A stretch of 64,000 nt of DNA, taken from the NCBI RefSeq assembly GCF_964204865.1, contig NC_135254.1, positions 19,907,001 through 19,971,000 on the forward strand, in the 5' to 3' direction. The translations under genes were made by a program, and so were the position numbers. Below, in pieces: positions 46,274-58,788 of the stretch (positions within the stretch are counted from its first letter, which is position 1; each line of letters begins with the position of its first letter). The notes beneath the pieces were generated by a model. The model was not told the DNA's origin and searched no databases. It saw only the letters and a list, made by a program, of their open reading frames with translations. The stretch is from Styela clava. Its lineage: Eukaryota; Chordata; Ascidiacea; Stolidobranchia; Styelidae.

Positions 46274-46791
46274 TGGTGCGGTTCTTATTGTCAATGCACC
46301 CTTCGAAACGGCACAGATGTCGACTGCCCTGCCCATGCACGCCCTCTCAAGCTGTAGGCACACGGCATGCACGAACGTGGTTTCTGTCTGATATCTCGAA
46401 AAACCATTGCTCTTAAAATTATTTGACACTGGTGTAGGTAGGCTACTAACTTAGCTAGAAATTGATGATATGAGACGGGGGAGTAGAAGTAAAACTCCCA
46501 AATGACACCTAAACGCAACCTTTCCAGCAATCGTATACATTTATTCATAATTCCGTTTGTGAGGGCAAATAGATCTGAATTTTAACAGAATATGAATTGT
46601 AAAATGTATTTTCAGGTTGCATAAAAGATTGCATATGGCTTTGTCACACGAATATTTGCAACGATCTATGTCTATACTTAATGTCTGTCTCTGTTACAAA
46701 AAGTCCAAGATGTTAGTTCTCGAATACAGAGAAGGTTTTACAGAGAAGGACATAGGTTTATAATGCACAAGATTCAGATGTTTATGTGTCA
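46274..46791. other. Presumed 3' region of lipocalin-like gene B
   Basis: A short GC-richer patch at 46,300-46,380 (GCACGCCC, GGCATGCACGAACG) gives frames on both strands but no recognisable protein. No canonical poly(A) signal close to the stop of gene B was found. Confidence 0.4.
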
Positions 46792-49700
46792 CTACAAGCC
46801 ATGATTTGCAGTATAATGTCTAGAAACACAAATCTTCTTGAATTCCACATCTAGCTTTGGAATTTCGCCCTGTTCACTCAAAGCGTTCCAGATATTCAAA
46901 ATGTCTCCTGCAGTTGGATGTGCATTTCTGTTTTTAACGATATTACCAAGACCTAAACGTAGATGGGTATATTTTAATAATTATCTCAAGAATGTAATTT
47001 GATTACTGAGAAATCAATAAACACAGGGCAGTCGTCGATGTTTATTGACCTTACGCTGGAGTCAGTGATTATCCAGGTAGTTAATGTATATATATGATTA
47101 TCATTTGGCCTAGGCTTGTCAATAATCCTTAAATTGCACAATTTTTCAATTACGATATATGCCATGGCATAGGTTCTCTTCACAATTTATTTTTTTGATC
47201 TTCCGTAGAAAGCCCTCGCCACGAATGCAAAAAAATGTGACGTTTGAGAAAAACCCTCCGGCAATGTTTTAAAATAAATAATAGGTTATTATACAGTTAG
47301 GGTTCGGGTTAGGAATGATTTGAATTTCCTGCGCAATCTGTATTTCTTATAACCTAACTGGATTATTACTCATGATTTTATTTTTAGCGGTGGCGAGGGT
47401 ATTTTTTTTTATCCTTTTTTAATTGGGTGGATCTGGACCCATATCATATCTCTGTTTAATCACGTTATTAATATTTTGTAGTATGTCAATTCCTAGGTAA
47501 CGCATTATATGGTTTCATTCTTGATTGTTTGGTTGTCATTGCGTAGTTTCTACATTGCCTTACTTGGATATCGTAAAGTGCATAAATGATATATAAAGTG
47601 CACTGATACTACTCTATATAAAACGTACCGTCGGGTCCACAAAATGATGCAATGAAATAGTTCTCATAATCAGTCAAGAAGAAAAATTTCGAAGAGAAAA
47701 TAGCTTCATTCACTAGATGAAAAAAATACATAATACTCTATTTAGATAAAAGTAAATATTGTAAATTATGGTTATTTTTCTAGCAATACAAAAACATTCA
47801 AGTCACGTTATGGCGCGGTGACCAATATAAATTGAACGACGCCCGACATACGTTTGTATAACTGATACCAAGACACGGGTGATCCGCCAATGTATGGTCC
47901 TTTAATGTTCCCTTGGAGAATATTATAAAAATTATATTCGATCAATAACAATTTTTTAAACAAATGTCAGAACTTACGATTATCGAGACCCTCAAGTGTT
48001 TGCTGGGTAGCTTTATGCGAAACTGCTTGTTTAGTGTTGGTAGCGTAAGCTTTTTCTAAAATAGAAAAAGAAATAACTATAATTAGAAATTAATGATTTC
48101 GTATAAAATAAAATATTCATAAAAGATTTCATTCAATAAATTGTTAAAAAAAAATCATGTATAAGATATGCTCTATAAGTATTTATGAACATTTTTACTC
48201 ACATGCATATACTAGGAAAACTAATTACATAACAGCATTAATAAATGTGATATAATAATGGAAATACTTCAACTATTTAGTTATTACATTAGATTATCAC
48301 ATACTATGTTCTTGGTTCAAGCTGTATGTTCCATCACGATTTTCAATGAAGTGAACGAACACATACAGATGATCTTCTAGAGGTTTTCTGTGTACATTTT
48401 TAAAATGGTATGAATCACATTATACATTAGACTCGTAAACTAGGCATGCGATACCACAATACAGTTTGTTCTCTGGGCAATATGACAATAAAATCAGGCG
48501 CGTACGCATCACTGGATACTGAAGAAATATGAGCAGATGGTTTATACAAATATATGTCCATTACAATGGACTACGATAATATGAGAGAGATTGCTGGAAT
48601 AAAAAAAATTGTAGCAAATGGTTTGCATACGAATTCATTCACTACCCAAATCATTCATCTTCTACTAGAATCCAAATAGACTGAAGGGCGAATGCGCCCA
48701 GTATAGATCTCCGCCGATGCTCGAGAATCCCATCGTTTCACAGTTACCAACGGGTAACAGGGGAGTGTGCTTTTTGTGCCATTAAAATGCCGAAGAGCAT
48801 AACTAACACTTCCAATTTTTGCTGTGCGACCCAACAGGCAACTTTTTGAATTTGCTACATACTGACAGATTTCACTCCAGCATTAAGTGGCCACGCATGC
48901 AAAATTGCAGATCTGCACAAGCAGCGTAATAAAGACCGGGTAACCAAAACTATACTAAAATTCCTGATGTTTCCCTGGTTTATTAATTATCTAGTTGAAC
49001 GAGGGCTCATTCAAAAGAGTATTTTTTTCCGCGGAGGTCGTTCTCTCGGAGTTCAATTTTCAAGTAGGTTGACGGGAAAGTGGCGACAAATGGTGAGTGA
49101 ATTCTAAATTTTTCAACAAATGAAAGAGTTTTTCGTTGGTGACACGGAAACAAAGCATCAATCCGGAATTTGCGCATAAAACTAGGGCGACAGAATAAAC
49201 CACCTGAAAAATTTCATCCAGTCCGTAATATCTGCTAGACGCTACAGTTGCACATACGGGCGGAAATAGACAGAACGAATGGAAACAAGAGAGCTATGTT
49301 CAAATATATGGACACGTAGCCACATCATTTTGATGACGTCATAGCAAAAATAAAAGGAATATCCCTCTGTTGAAAAATTCCATCTTTACCCTCTGGATAT
49401 TTCAAAGCAATTGGTCCAGTAATCAAAAAGAAAAGCGATTTCTTCAAAACGTGTCAAAGAACAAGAACAACATAACAACAAAACGATCGTTATGTCCGAT
49501 ACGTATCCAATAAGGGCCTCCTATAGAGCGAGGATCCAATGAATAAATTTATATAATAGAACATACTCAGCCACGTGCATTGTTACATTTGCCGAAAATC
49601 CACCTTCCGCTGGTCGTATAGTATGCCAGTCCCAGCAATCGATCGCCATTTGCATGTATGGTATATCAAATACATCGTACCAGGTTGCATTCAACTTGCT

Positions 49701-50321
49701 CAACTGAAACAACGATATGTATGTATGTTGTAAATAGGAGAGAGTTCGTGCTAGTTTTGAATATACCCAATATACTCTTCATGTAGAAATAAACATTCGG
49801 ATGAGATACATATAAAGAGAAAGGGAAGCTGGTTAAATATTTCCTGTTCGACTTCCATATCACGATGAATTGTTATAAAAACAAGTTAAAAATATATTTT
49901 CAACGGTAAAATCATGTCTGGAGCCTGGTTTTGATTAAAATTAATGAAATTCCGCATAACAATATGAGCGAAATGTAGGTTTTTCAAAGGGAACAGGGAT
50001 GAGAAGATGACGAGTTCATCGCGGAGGTATCTGATTCTGAAATACCGGATATCTTGGTTTTATGCCCATAATCCGTGTAAGTTTTTCTATCGATGTTGTC
50101 TCAGCATAATTGAAAACTTGTCAAAAACGTGATTTCACAAAACAACGTTATACTCGGAATTACACAATCTATATAAAATATTTTCTGCCTTAACTTACCC
50201 GGTCGACGTCTAGTTTTTCGTATAATGGTTGGTATGGACATAATAGACCACAAGATATGTCCGACATCGACAGAAATAAATGAATGAATAAATATATTCG
50301 TAAATCGAAGATTAGCGTCAT
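46792..50321 (-). CDS. Lipocalin-like secreted protein B, six exons
   Basis: My model, read on the minus strand, joins 50321-50199, 49703-49567, 48387-48305, 48055-47978, 47712-47629 and 46952-46792: GT-AG introns, phases closing throughout, 221 residues. Seen: a signal peptide at the start (MTLIFDLRIYLFIHLFLS), LLCPYQPLYEKLDVDR, then NATWYDVFDIPYMQMAIDCW (the lipocalin first motif with the invariant W), HVAE, DGTYSLN, and FFLTDYENYFIASFCG, the second lipocalin motif (TDY...C). The C-terminus is ICVSRHYTANHGL. Lipocalins are secreted beta-barrels that bind small hydrophobic ligands. The family assignment is from motifs and size only, and overall similarity to known subfamilies is low. Exons 2-5 have exactly the same lengths (137, 83, 78, 84) as gene A at 52.1-54.3 kb, so the two are tandem duplicates. 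Introns carry a family 2 repeat and a family 3 MITE. Confidence 0.83.
47206..47405. mobile_element. MITE family 3, copy 2, in an intron of lipocalin-like gene B
   Basis: Left AGAAAGCCCTCGCCACGAAT, right GCGGTGGCGAGGGT. The interior matches the complement of the 5.28 kb copy (GCGCAATCTG, TAACTGGAT.ATTA). More diverged than copy 1 at its ends. Confidence 0.75.
49283..49512. repeat. Interspersed repeat family 2, copy 4, in an intron of lipocalin-like gene B
   Basis: Head ACAAGAGAGCTATGTTCAAA, TGGACACGTAG, GATGACGTCATAGC, TTTCAAAGCAATTGGTCCAG and a tail of ACGATCGTTATGTCC. Closest to the 5.66 kb copy. Confidence 0.83.
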
Positions 50322-50336
50322 GCTGCTGTACAGCCA

Positions 50337-52084
50337 CTAAAAGTATTTTTATTCTGTATTCTGAAATAACATACAACATAAACAGCATTGTAAAAATGAA
50401 TTCATCTGCCAAAACTTTTCAAGTTTTTACCCTACACAAATCTATATCCCACTCCTAAATAATAATAAAATACAGCACTAGCTCCTTTCTAATAATAAAT
50501 TGAAATTTTAAACATGTTAATTTGAACACCAAACAACAATATATATTTTCAGATACTTTTCTAGCTACTGCATAAATTTTCTAAATAATTGCCTTGGGCG
50601 CCTGAATTTCGACAGTTTGCGACAACTTTTTTGGTGGTTTGGATAAAAGTATTTACAGAGCAGTTTGTGCAAATCGTAACGACGATTTATATACTAAATG
50701 TTATTACTATAAATAGAATTGTAAATTTTTCTAACAAAATTTTGACATGGTTTTTCAATACAATATTTTGCCAATAGTACAGAATTGACTGCAAAATTCT
50801 GCAAACCTTAACTACTAACTAAACCTTACTGATTTAACATGCAAGTAAAATGTATTCTGTGTGGGATATATATTTTGGTGACGTCGAAGATTTTATTCTC
50901 AGAAAGCAGTTTTGAACAAACCATAATTATTACGCTTTAGGATTTGGGCAAAGAGGATCGGAAGATTCGAAGTAGCGCCGGCTCAGATGTGGCACGGCAT
51001 ACTTCGTAAGCAATACTTTACTTTATGTAACAGTCATTCAATAATGCAAGACTTTTAAACAATTTTCCAGTTGCAATTTCACGAATATTAGAAAAGAATG
51101 AAATACTTGAAATACAAACTTGCAAGTGTGACACCAGACTTTGATTCCTCACTTAAAGTTAAATGTATTTGAATATTGTAAAGGTGGAACGTGTCAAATG
51201 GAGTTGGAGGTCAAATCTAACAAATATCCATAAGATTATGTATATACCAGAGAAGATGGCCAATCAAATACATAACACATTCTTATTAGCTATATCTACC
51301 ACACCCCTAAATTGGACACACCCCCTTCCCCCCCTACATGAAAAGCAGGGAAGCATACTGATCCGCAATTCTCGTGGTAGTTTAGTTGGTGATATCAACA
51401 TTAAAAATTTAGATTTCATAACTGCATTTTAAATTATTATAAGCAATAACCCCACCGATTTCAAGTATTCTCTATCAGTAGTTATAAATTGACTTGTCTT
51501 AGGTACATTAACCAACCTATTACTGTACAATTATTTAAAACGATGGAGCAAAGTCGGAACTATATTTGATATTGGCGATCTTGCGCTTTCAAGTCATTAC
51601 GTCGTCGTTTTTGAGTGGTTTTTAGTATTCCTCTCTGAATCCATAAAATTGCACGACTCAAGTTATAGTTGATTACCGATGTTCTTCGTTTGTATTCTAA
51701 ACGTTATATTAAAAATATCTTCATTCAGGATAAACTTCTCGGACAACGTCTATTCAGTACAGTCCCTTACTAAAGTATCTTTCTCACGCATAACCATTGC
51801 TAAGATATTTTAGACTTGTAAATCAACTAAATTGACGATATTTTGATCAAATTTGCGCACTTCAACTTTTTTTTCACATTGTAATCTGAGAAGATATAAC
51901 ATGTGCTTTTAAGTGTAAAAATTAAGTATGACAAAGGTTTTGGTGGTATTTACATGATATTACGTACAAGAATTTTTTTTTTTAGAAAATCAGAGTTTTA
52001 TCGCAATAACAACAGAAAAGCATTGATGGAAAGTTAGGTTGGCTGAAAACCACTCCCTCTGAGCGGCAGTTATTCAGTTTTCAA
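50337..52084. other. Spacer between the two lipocalin-like genes
   Basis: No exon with splice context is recognised. It holds the promoter or outron of gene B and the 3' end of gene A. A C-rich ACACCCCTAAATTGGACACA near 51,300 recalls the poly(C) motif at 3.65 kb. Confidence 0.45.
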
Positions 52085-54339
52085 TTACAGGCCTTTCGTG
52101 GTATAATGTCTCGAAACACAAATATGTTTGAATTCAATTTGTAGTTTTGGAATTTCCCCTTGTTCACTGAGAGCGTTCCAGATATTCATAACATCCATTG
52201 CAGTCGGATATGCTCTTCTGTTTTTCACAATAGAAACCAATCCTAAAATTCCAAAAATATACATATATGATTATTTATTAAACCTCAAAAAATTGTATAT
52301 TTCCCTTTTGGATGCTGATCTTTTATGTTTTTTCCCTAATGGCCCTTTCCAATTGATGGTCTCTGAATAACAGTAGTTTAGTCGGAAAGGCTAAGGTTCT
52401 TTCTGTAAATAAATAATTATACTGCGTAGTCATGGTTTTTATCACCGAAAGACAACGAAAAATTTGAAAAACTTATTTATTATCAATAAAAGTCGAACCC
52501 TTAAAACTTTATATACCTGCAGGCCCGCACAGTGCCACGATGAAATAATTTTCATAATCAGTCAAGAAGAAAAACTTTGCAGAGTACAACGCTTCGATCT
52601 CTGTTAAGAAATATATATATTTTGTAATATATATAAGTAGAAAAATCACGTTGTTAAGTCAACAATTTGGTTCACAATTACCATCAAACAGTAATGAGCC
52701 TCTACGTATCAGCATATACGCATCCAGAATTAAAGATTTGCCTGTATGCTGACCAATTATTAATTCATTGTGCACTCACGTTCTTCTATTCCAGATATTG
52801 TTCGCTCTGTAGATTTGTGAAGGACTGATTGTTTCATAGTGGAAGAGTGTGCATTTTCTGAAAACAACCAACAGAGAGTATGGAGAATTGTGATATTTCA
52901 AAATGAAAAGAGTGAAACATAAATTACACCCAAGAAGTGATATTGTTCCTTGAAATGTATCGAAATTTTTGCTGTATGAATTAATCATTTCCAAATTATG
53001 TCAATATCGATATCACCGAAATCAACTGTTACTGGTACATCTCTATCTTCATTTTGTTTTCATAACAACTATCTATTCATCTTAAGAAGAAATGAAGTAA
53101 CCAATCAGTTTTTTCTCATGGTATAGTTCATCCGGATGGCTTCCTTCAGGCTTGAGAATTGTGATCTTCTTCAATCAATGTTGTATAGATTTTCATATCG
53201 TGAGAAAATATTACTTACTAAGTTCTGGATTGAGGAAATACGTTCCATCAAGATTGTGAATATAATGAATCAATATGTCCAAATGTTTCTCTAAAGGTTT
53301 TCTGTAAAAGTTATCACAATTCTTAAATGTTTTCTCAAATGTGCGGCCGCGTTTCTTGTAGAAACGTAATATATTCTTTAGTTAAATATTTTAGCATGTT
53401 TGGACATATTTGCTGGTCGCGTTCGGGGTCAAAAACGAACCATATGAAAAGAAAAAACCATACCTAAGCTTAAATATTTCAGTATATTGAATTCAATGTT
53501 TATGAACTGTATTTTGTTGTACCGTTACGGGGAATTGATTTGTTAACGTGATGTAACTTTGTGAACTCTTTTCTCGTGCTCATTCTTTTTGTAGTAGCAT
53601 CTTTGCAACTGTTTGTTCGTTTTGTGTTTTAGGTGATACAGGGACCTATTACAAGCCAGTATAAAATTTGAACCTATCTATTTTTATATACCGGCTTTTC
53701 CGTTTTGTATTCAGATCGAGTATTCCGATTTTAACTTGGGATATTTAGCTGACTTATAACACTGCATTAGAAATTTGCAATCACTCACTCAGCTACGTGC
53801 AGAGTCATGTTTACCGTAAATCCGTTTTCAGCTGGTCGTATGGTGTGCCAGTCCCAGCAGTCAATTGCACGTTCGAGGTATGGGACGTCGAATACATCAT
53901 ACCACGTTGCATCCATCTTGCTCAGCTGGTGAAAAAAACGTGGACAGTAGATTAGTTCTCGGAAATTTCACTCGTATAGAATATTAAGCTCCGCTTCCGC
54001 GAGAAAGAACAATAAACAAATAGGATAATAAGCTACAATTGGCTTTTGAGCGGATTCTGTGGGTTACATTAAAAATACTAGTTTTAAATTTAGAAATCCC
54101 CAAGCAGAAAATATTTTGCAACAAAAAACTGACGCAATGCCTAAATTAACCAGATCTGACAGATCAAATAAACCACCATGTGAAAATATAGTGTGTACAA
54201 CAAACTTTGTAACAATACTGTTACTTACTCGTATCGCGTCGACTTTTTCATATGAAGACTGATCTGGGCAGAGTAGCGCATAAGTTAATCCCCACATAAA
54301 GCAAATTAAGATGAACGACTGAAATTTCCATCCTAACAT
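52085..54339 (-). CDS. Lipocalin-like secreted protein A, six exons
   Basis: My model, read on the minus strand, joins 54339-54229, 53925-53789, 53301-53219, 52857-52780, 52600-52517 and 52242-52085: all GT-AG, phases 0, 2, 1, 1, 1, 651 bases, 216 residues. Seen: a signal peptide (MLGWKFQSFILICFMWGLTY), LLCPDQSSYEKVDAIR, MDATWYDVFDVPYLERAIDC with W45 as the lipocalin first motif, VNMTLHVAE with a possible N-glycosylation site, DGTYFLN, FFLTDYENYFIVALCG (T150-D-Y152, C161) as the second motif, and the tail ICVSRHYTTKGL. The paired cysteines near 56 and 161 could form the usual barrel disulfide. A start 39 bases further upstream is open, but it lies beyond the TATACAG acceptor (exon from 54,362), so MLGW is preferred. 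Same exon plan as gene B; the C-terminal exons are the most alike. The ligand is unknown. Confidence 0.85.
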
Positions 54340-54362
54340 TGCGTCGATATATTTGATCTCTT

Positions 54363-57300
54363 CTGTATAAAATAACACAGGACGCCGTTAACCGCGAACG
54401 GACAACCAAGAACAAGTCTTCTTACAGAACAAAAGTTACATTCGAATTTGTTTTCAGTAAAAGGCTTTCAACTATGATCAATAATTAACACATCAAAATA
54501 CCAATTTTTATATATTTACAAAAGACTAATAACGTAGCCGGTCTCGGTTTACAATAGGCTGATAATAAAACATGAATCACTTGAAAGTTGTTTATCTGCT
54601 ACACAAGTTTCACCTCAAAATGCCCCGAGCAATAGCAATTTTATTTAACAGATTACACACTTGAAAGCATGTCTCTAGTCTAGGTAGATATTAAATTACA
54701 ATTAGGATGAGAATTCATATGATCGATGTTTTTAATAAATAGACATCGCTGGCTATATAAATTACATATTCCTAGAACATGTTACATATTATATAATAAG
54801 TCATCTAATCAGATAAATGAATCCAAATAGTTAATCGGAATCTATTGGAATACTTTTGATATGTATATTTGTAGACCTAGCACTAATACTTGAGTGCGAT
54901 ACCCGTGGATACAGTGTCATCCTAATTCAATGAAACATGTCATTTGTTACATCGCAAATTAAGCTGAATGCGAGTTTTAATTTTGACTCCATTAGTGGTT
55001 CAATAGCGCACCATAGGTCGTGACCAATGGTCGGGGATCACCCTGCCGAAATTATATCGAGATGAACCCGAACTTTTTAAAAGGGAATTTAGTAGCATCA
55101 GTATTAATTTGTTATCTATTTGAGTACACTGTTCAACTCTCGAATACTATGTCAATCACGGGCATGTTTATTTGCTTATTTCCCATAGAGTTCTCTAATA
55201 GAGTTTAATAATATTATTGGTGTCAATCACAATTAGCTAAAAAAAAAGTACAATTAACAATTCGATATGTTTATTTTTGCACTGGGTTCTTTGTTATTAT
55301 AAAAAAACAAAATTGAATTTTATTTTATCTCAAACTGTGGATTCGCAAAGCCTTTTGTAATTGCTTTTCGTTGACTAATCACTTTCGCAAAGTAAGATTT
55401 TGTCTATCAACTTTTTCTAATTCATCATCTGACAATGTCGTTAAATTCCGATTGTACCTTCTGTTGAGAAAATCAGTAAATACCACTTTTTGAGTAGTTG
55501 TATTGAACATTCAGTTGTATTTCAATTCAAAATTAAGGTTTTGTTTGAGTTCCCCATCAAGTTTGTTTAAATAGGTTTAAGATTTCAGCAGGAAAGCGAA
55601 TAGTAGTACGAAGGCGCAAGATCCGTCCTATTGTCTTTATTGTTTGCATAGCTGGGTCATCCTTTTTTTGAAATTCTATAGTATTTGATCATGCGTAAAC
55701 CATAAATAAAGACACGCTTTATTTTTATTCCTTGCTTGGCCGAAGCTTAAAGTTTTTTTTTTACTTGTACTGATTAACAAACATCCTTTTAGCGCTGGAT
55801 ATATATGCCTGTTTCACGCTGTGTACTTCCTTCTTTGTATTGACAGTGAATTCAAGTTCACTAACGGATGAATTTCTAATTAGCCTTTGAATTTCACCTT
55901 TTCTATATTTAGCTTAATTGGAATAGTTCATCAGCTAATTCTTGAAATATAAATTCGGATTTTTGTTACATTATATTTATATACACAAGGTAGCGCAACT
56001 GAGTTGATGAATTGGGAAACTGATGAATTGTTGCTTTATTGGGATACACGTCATTATTATCTATTAGAGTTAAAATTTAAAGAAAAAGTCGGTTTTGACT
56101 AAACTTTAGAGTAGAGTTGCACGTGGCAGCTGAACACCCTTGACTCCATTTTACAGATCAAGTTGGTGTAAATCTTTATTAATTTGAAACAATTTATGAG
56201 ATAAAACCATTAATCCAGATGTATTATCTTTTATTTTAATACTATAAGAATACAATCCAATTGATATGGTTACACTTTATTTCAAATTTCTCTTTGTTCA
56301 TCAAACAAAATGATTAAGATGTTCAACTTTTAAATATTATATTCGATATTAGATCTACTTAATACAACAACACAATATCATAAACAACATGAATAAATTA
56401 AGCTCTAATAAATTTGTTATGAGAAGTTCAATTATTTTGAGCTTTATGTATCATTAGTAAAATATTCTGATCAAGTATTCAGTCAGTTATGTTTGTTAAT
56501 GATTTCACAATTAGTATAATATACTGATTTCAAAAATAATAATAGTTAAACAGTAATACATTAGGTCGTAACATCTGGGTCTATATGACTAATATAATAT
56601 ACCGCATTATTTTCAAATTAGGCTCAGCAAACAAATGTTAAATTAAAATATTGATTTTATTTTGTGGGAAAATTATTCTTGCATAATTTTTATGTCAAAG
56701 CTAAAGTCGTCTGACTAGGTTGGCTATGAACTATCATCCGTTTACAGTCAGTGTACCTCCCAATTTATGCCCAAATTATTTTTCAAAGAACTTCATTTAT
56801 GTGGAATGCAGTACTTCAAGGCTGTTCTCCTGATAGTACAGACATGCGCTTTCGTCTAACGGTATTTACTATGATATCATATTGTCTCCTCTTGGCATTT
56901 CAATGGGCGCCCGTAACTTCGCTCAGAGATAAATCCCTTTAATTTTTGAGTGGGTTCGCGTGACGTTTGCTCTGAGCAAATTTCCACAGATAATTCAGTT
57001 CTGATTTTTTTTTGTTATGTTACAACACTACGTCTTAATATTCATTTCAAATTGGACAACATGCAATCATTCGAAAATGTCCTAAAAGTTTAATTTACCA
57101 ACACAATAATCAACCAAAATAAGCGATTATTCATTCGGTTATATCAGTCTATTTCGTTGCAAAATTGCGTGTATGATTATCTTGAATATAGATATCCATT
57201 ATAAATTAATTTATTACGATAGAAGGTGATTGGGCGTTTCTAGTTTTTGGAACGCGCCATTAATGAGCCGTAACGAATAAAAGTGATTTTGTTTGTTTGT

Positions 57301-58670
57301 TTACGAATTCATGGATAATTGTATGTTATTCCCGTGATTAAAACATAATCTCTTGTTATTTATATTGTTCGGATTGGCTCTACTTATTTTACATGTAAAT
57401 ATTTTCACGAATCAAAATATAATAAATCATTATCGTCTTTTCTATATTTGTCGCCAAGTTAACACTTAACAGAATCTACAAGTTTATAAGCCGTTGCCAT
57501 GACAAGACTAATACCGTTAGCCTATGCATAACCTCGAGAATTCTATAGGTTTGTAGGCCGATGTATTTTGTAGAAATCGCGCATTCTGTTGTGATTGTAT
57601 AACATGTGAAGACTATTATATTGTTAGCCATACAAAACACAATATGATGCGCAGCGATAAACGAAGTAGTCACTTCAAAAATGGATTTTTAAAAAACCAA
57701 GCTTGAAAAAAGCTTCGTTGTTCTAAAAACTTAAAAACTCCGGTTTCATGCGATTGAAAATTAACAAAAGCAAGCTATTTATTTCAGTAAAATTAATAAC
57801 ACAATAGGACGCCCTACATTTCAGTCGGCCGTTCAAATTTTACTACCAAGTTTCACGCAGATATCGTTCATCAGATTCATCGTTCCGGATTTTGCTTCTC
57901 GTCAAACAACTCGATAAAAATGACCGTATCGAATCGGTTTGCATTATTTGAACGTTCTTTATTCTAGACAATCGCGTGAAGAATACGTAGTTATTTACAC
58001 GTTACCCTAATCAGAAATATTATTAACACTGTTGAAAAGATAGAAGTATAATCTTTTTAAGTTGTTATTATTTATTGGAATTTTTGGACGGTGAATCTCT
58101 GCATATGTAATGTAGTAAATATGAATTCTACGCTCTAATAGGAACACAATAGTTTGCCCCGCCCGTGCCAGTTCTCAAATAAATAACATGAAAATCACAG
58201 TGGTTGTGCAAATTTTATAGCAGTTTCGGAAAATGCAATCCTCCTATTGTTCTTCGTTATCGTAAAATGTAATTACATTTCCCATGCAGCATTAAATGGT
58301 ATTAACAGATTATTGGCACCGTCCTACTTAAAAATCTCTTTGTTTTTGACTTTCTCTATCCTTTTCAGTGTAATCCTGTCCTTATTACCGTTTGTAGTAC
58401 GCGTAAAACAAACAGGATTTACTTAGGAACCAATTCATGGCGATGTCACGTGATCGATAATAGAATTTGATGAGAATACATTGTATTCGTTTATACTGCA
58501 GGATTTTCTGTCAATGCATAGCGATGGGCCAAACGAGAACAGAGCCCTGGTCATTTGGAACATATTCTAGAGAAAAGTTTTGTTCTAGGTGACTGGAATT
58601 TTTGGGTACAATCATACACAAACATAAGCTCAAGTATTGAACAATTTTTCTTTATTTTCGTTGGAGTAAT
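54363..58670. other. Long gene-poor stretch
   Basis: About 4.3 kb of AT-rich DNA. I found no splice-bounded frame with recognisable protein content and no repeat copy shared with the rest of the window. Short frames (55,020, 56,751 and 57,476) look like chance. Confidence 0.5.
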
Positions 58671-58671
58671 T

Positions 58672-58740
58672 AAGAAACGTGGCGGTTTTGTTTTTGGGGG
58701 GTATACAGAATACGCCTCGTCGCCATCCGAAATTTACCCT
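58672..58740 (+). other. Possible TLDc-like peptide, exon or relic
   Basis: The frame reads VIKKRGGFVFGGYTEYASS. FGGYT after a VIK strand is characteristic of TLDc domains. There is no convincing acceptor in front, and no neighbouring TLDc sequence was found, so it may be a relic or chance. Confidence 0.22.
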
Positions 58741-58788
58741 TATTTAGTGACTAGAGCTGTTTTACACATAGTACAGAGTAGTAACTAA

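Noticed and set aside
46115-46548. Overlapping frames of 66-104 codons on both strands
   Set aside because: They straddle the end of repeat family 1 and a small hairpin element; no splice sites or domain content.
54340-54378. Upstream in-frame start for lipocalin-like protein A
   Set aside because: It lies across a good acceptor (TATACAG), so it is probably not in the mRNA; the next Met gives a normal signal peptide.
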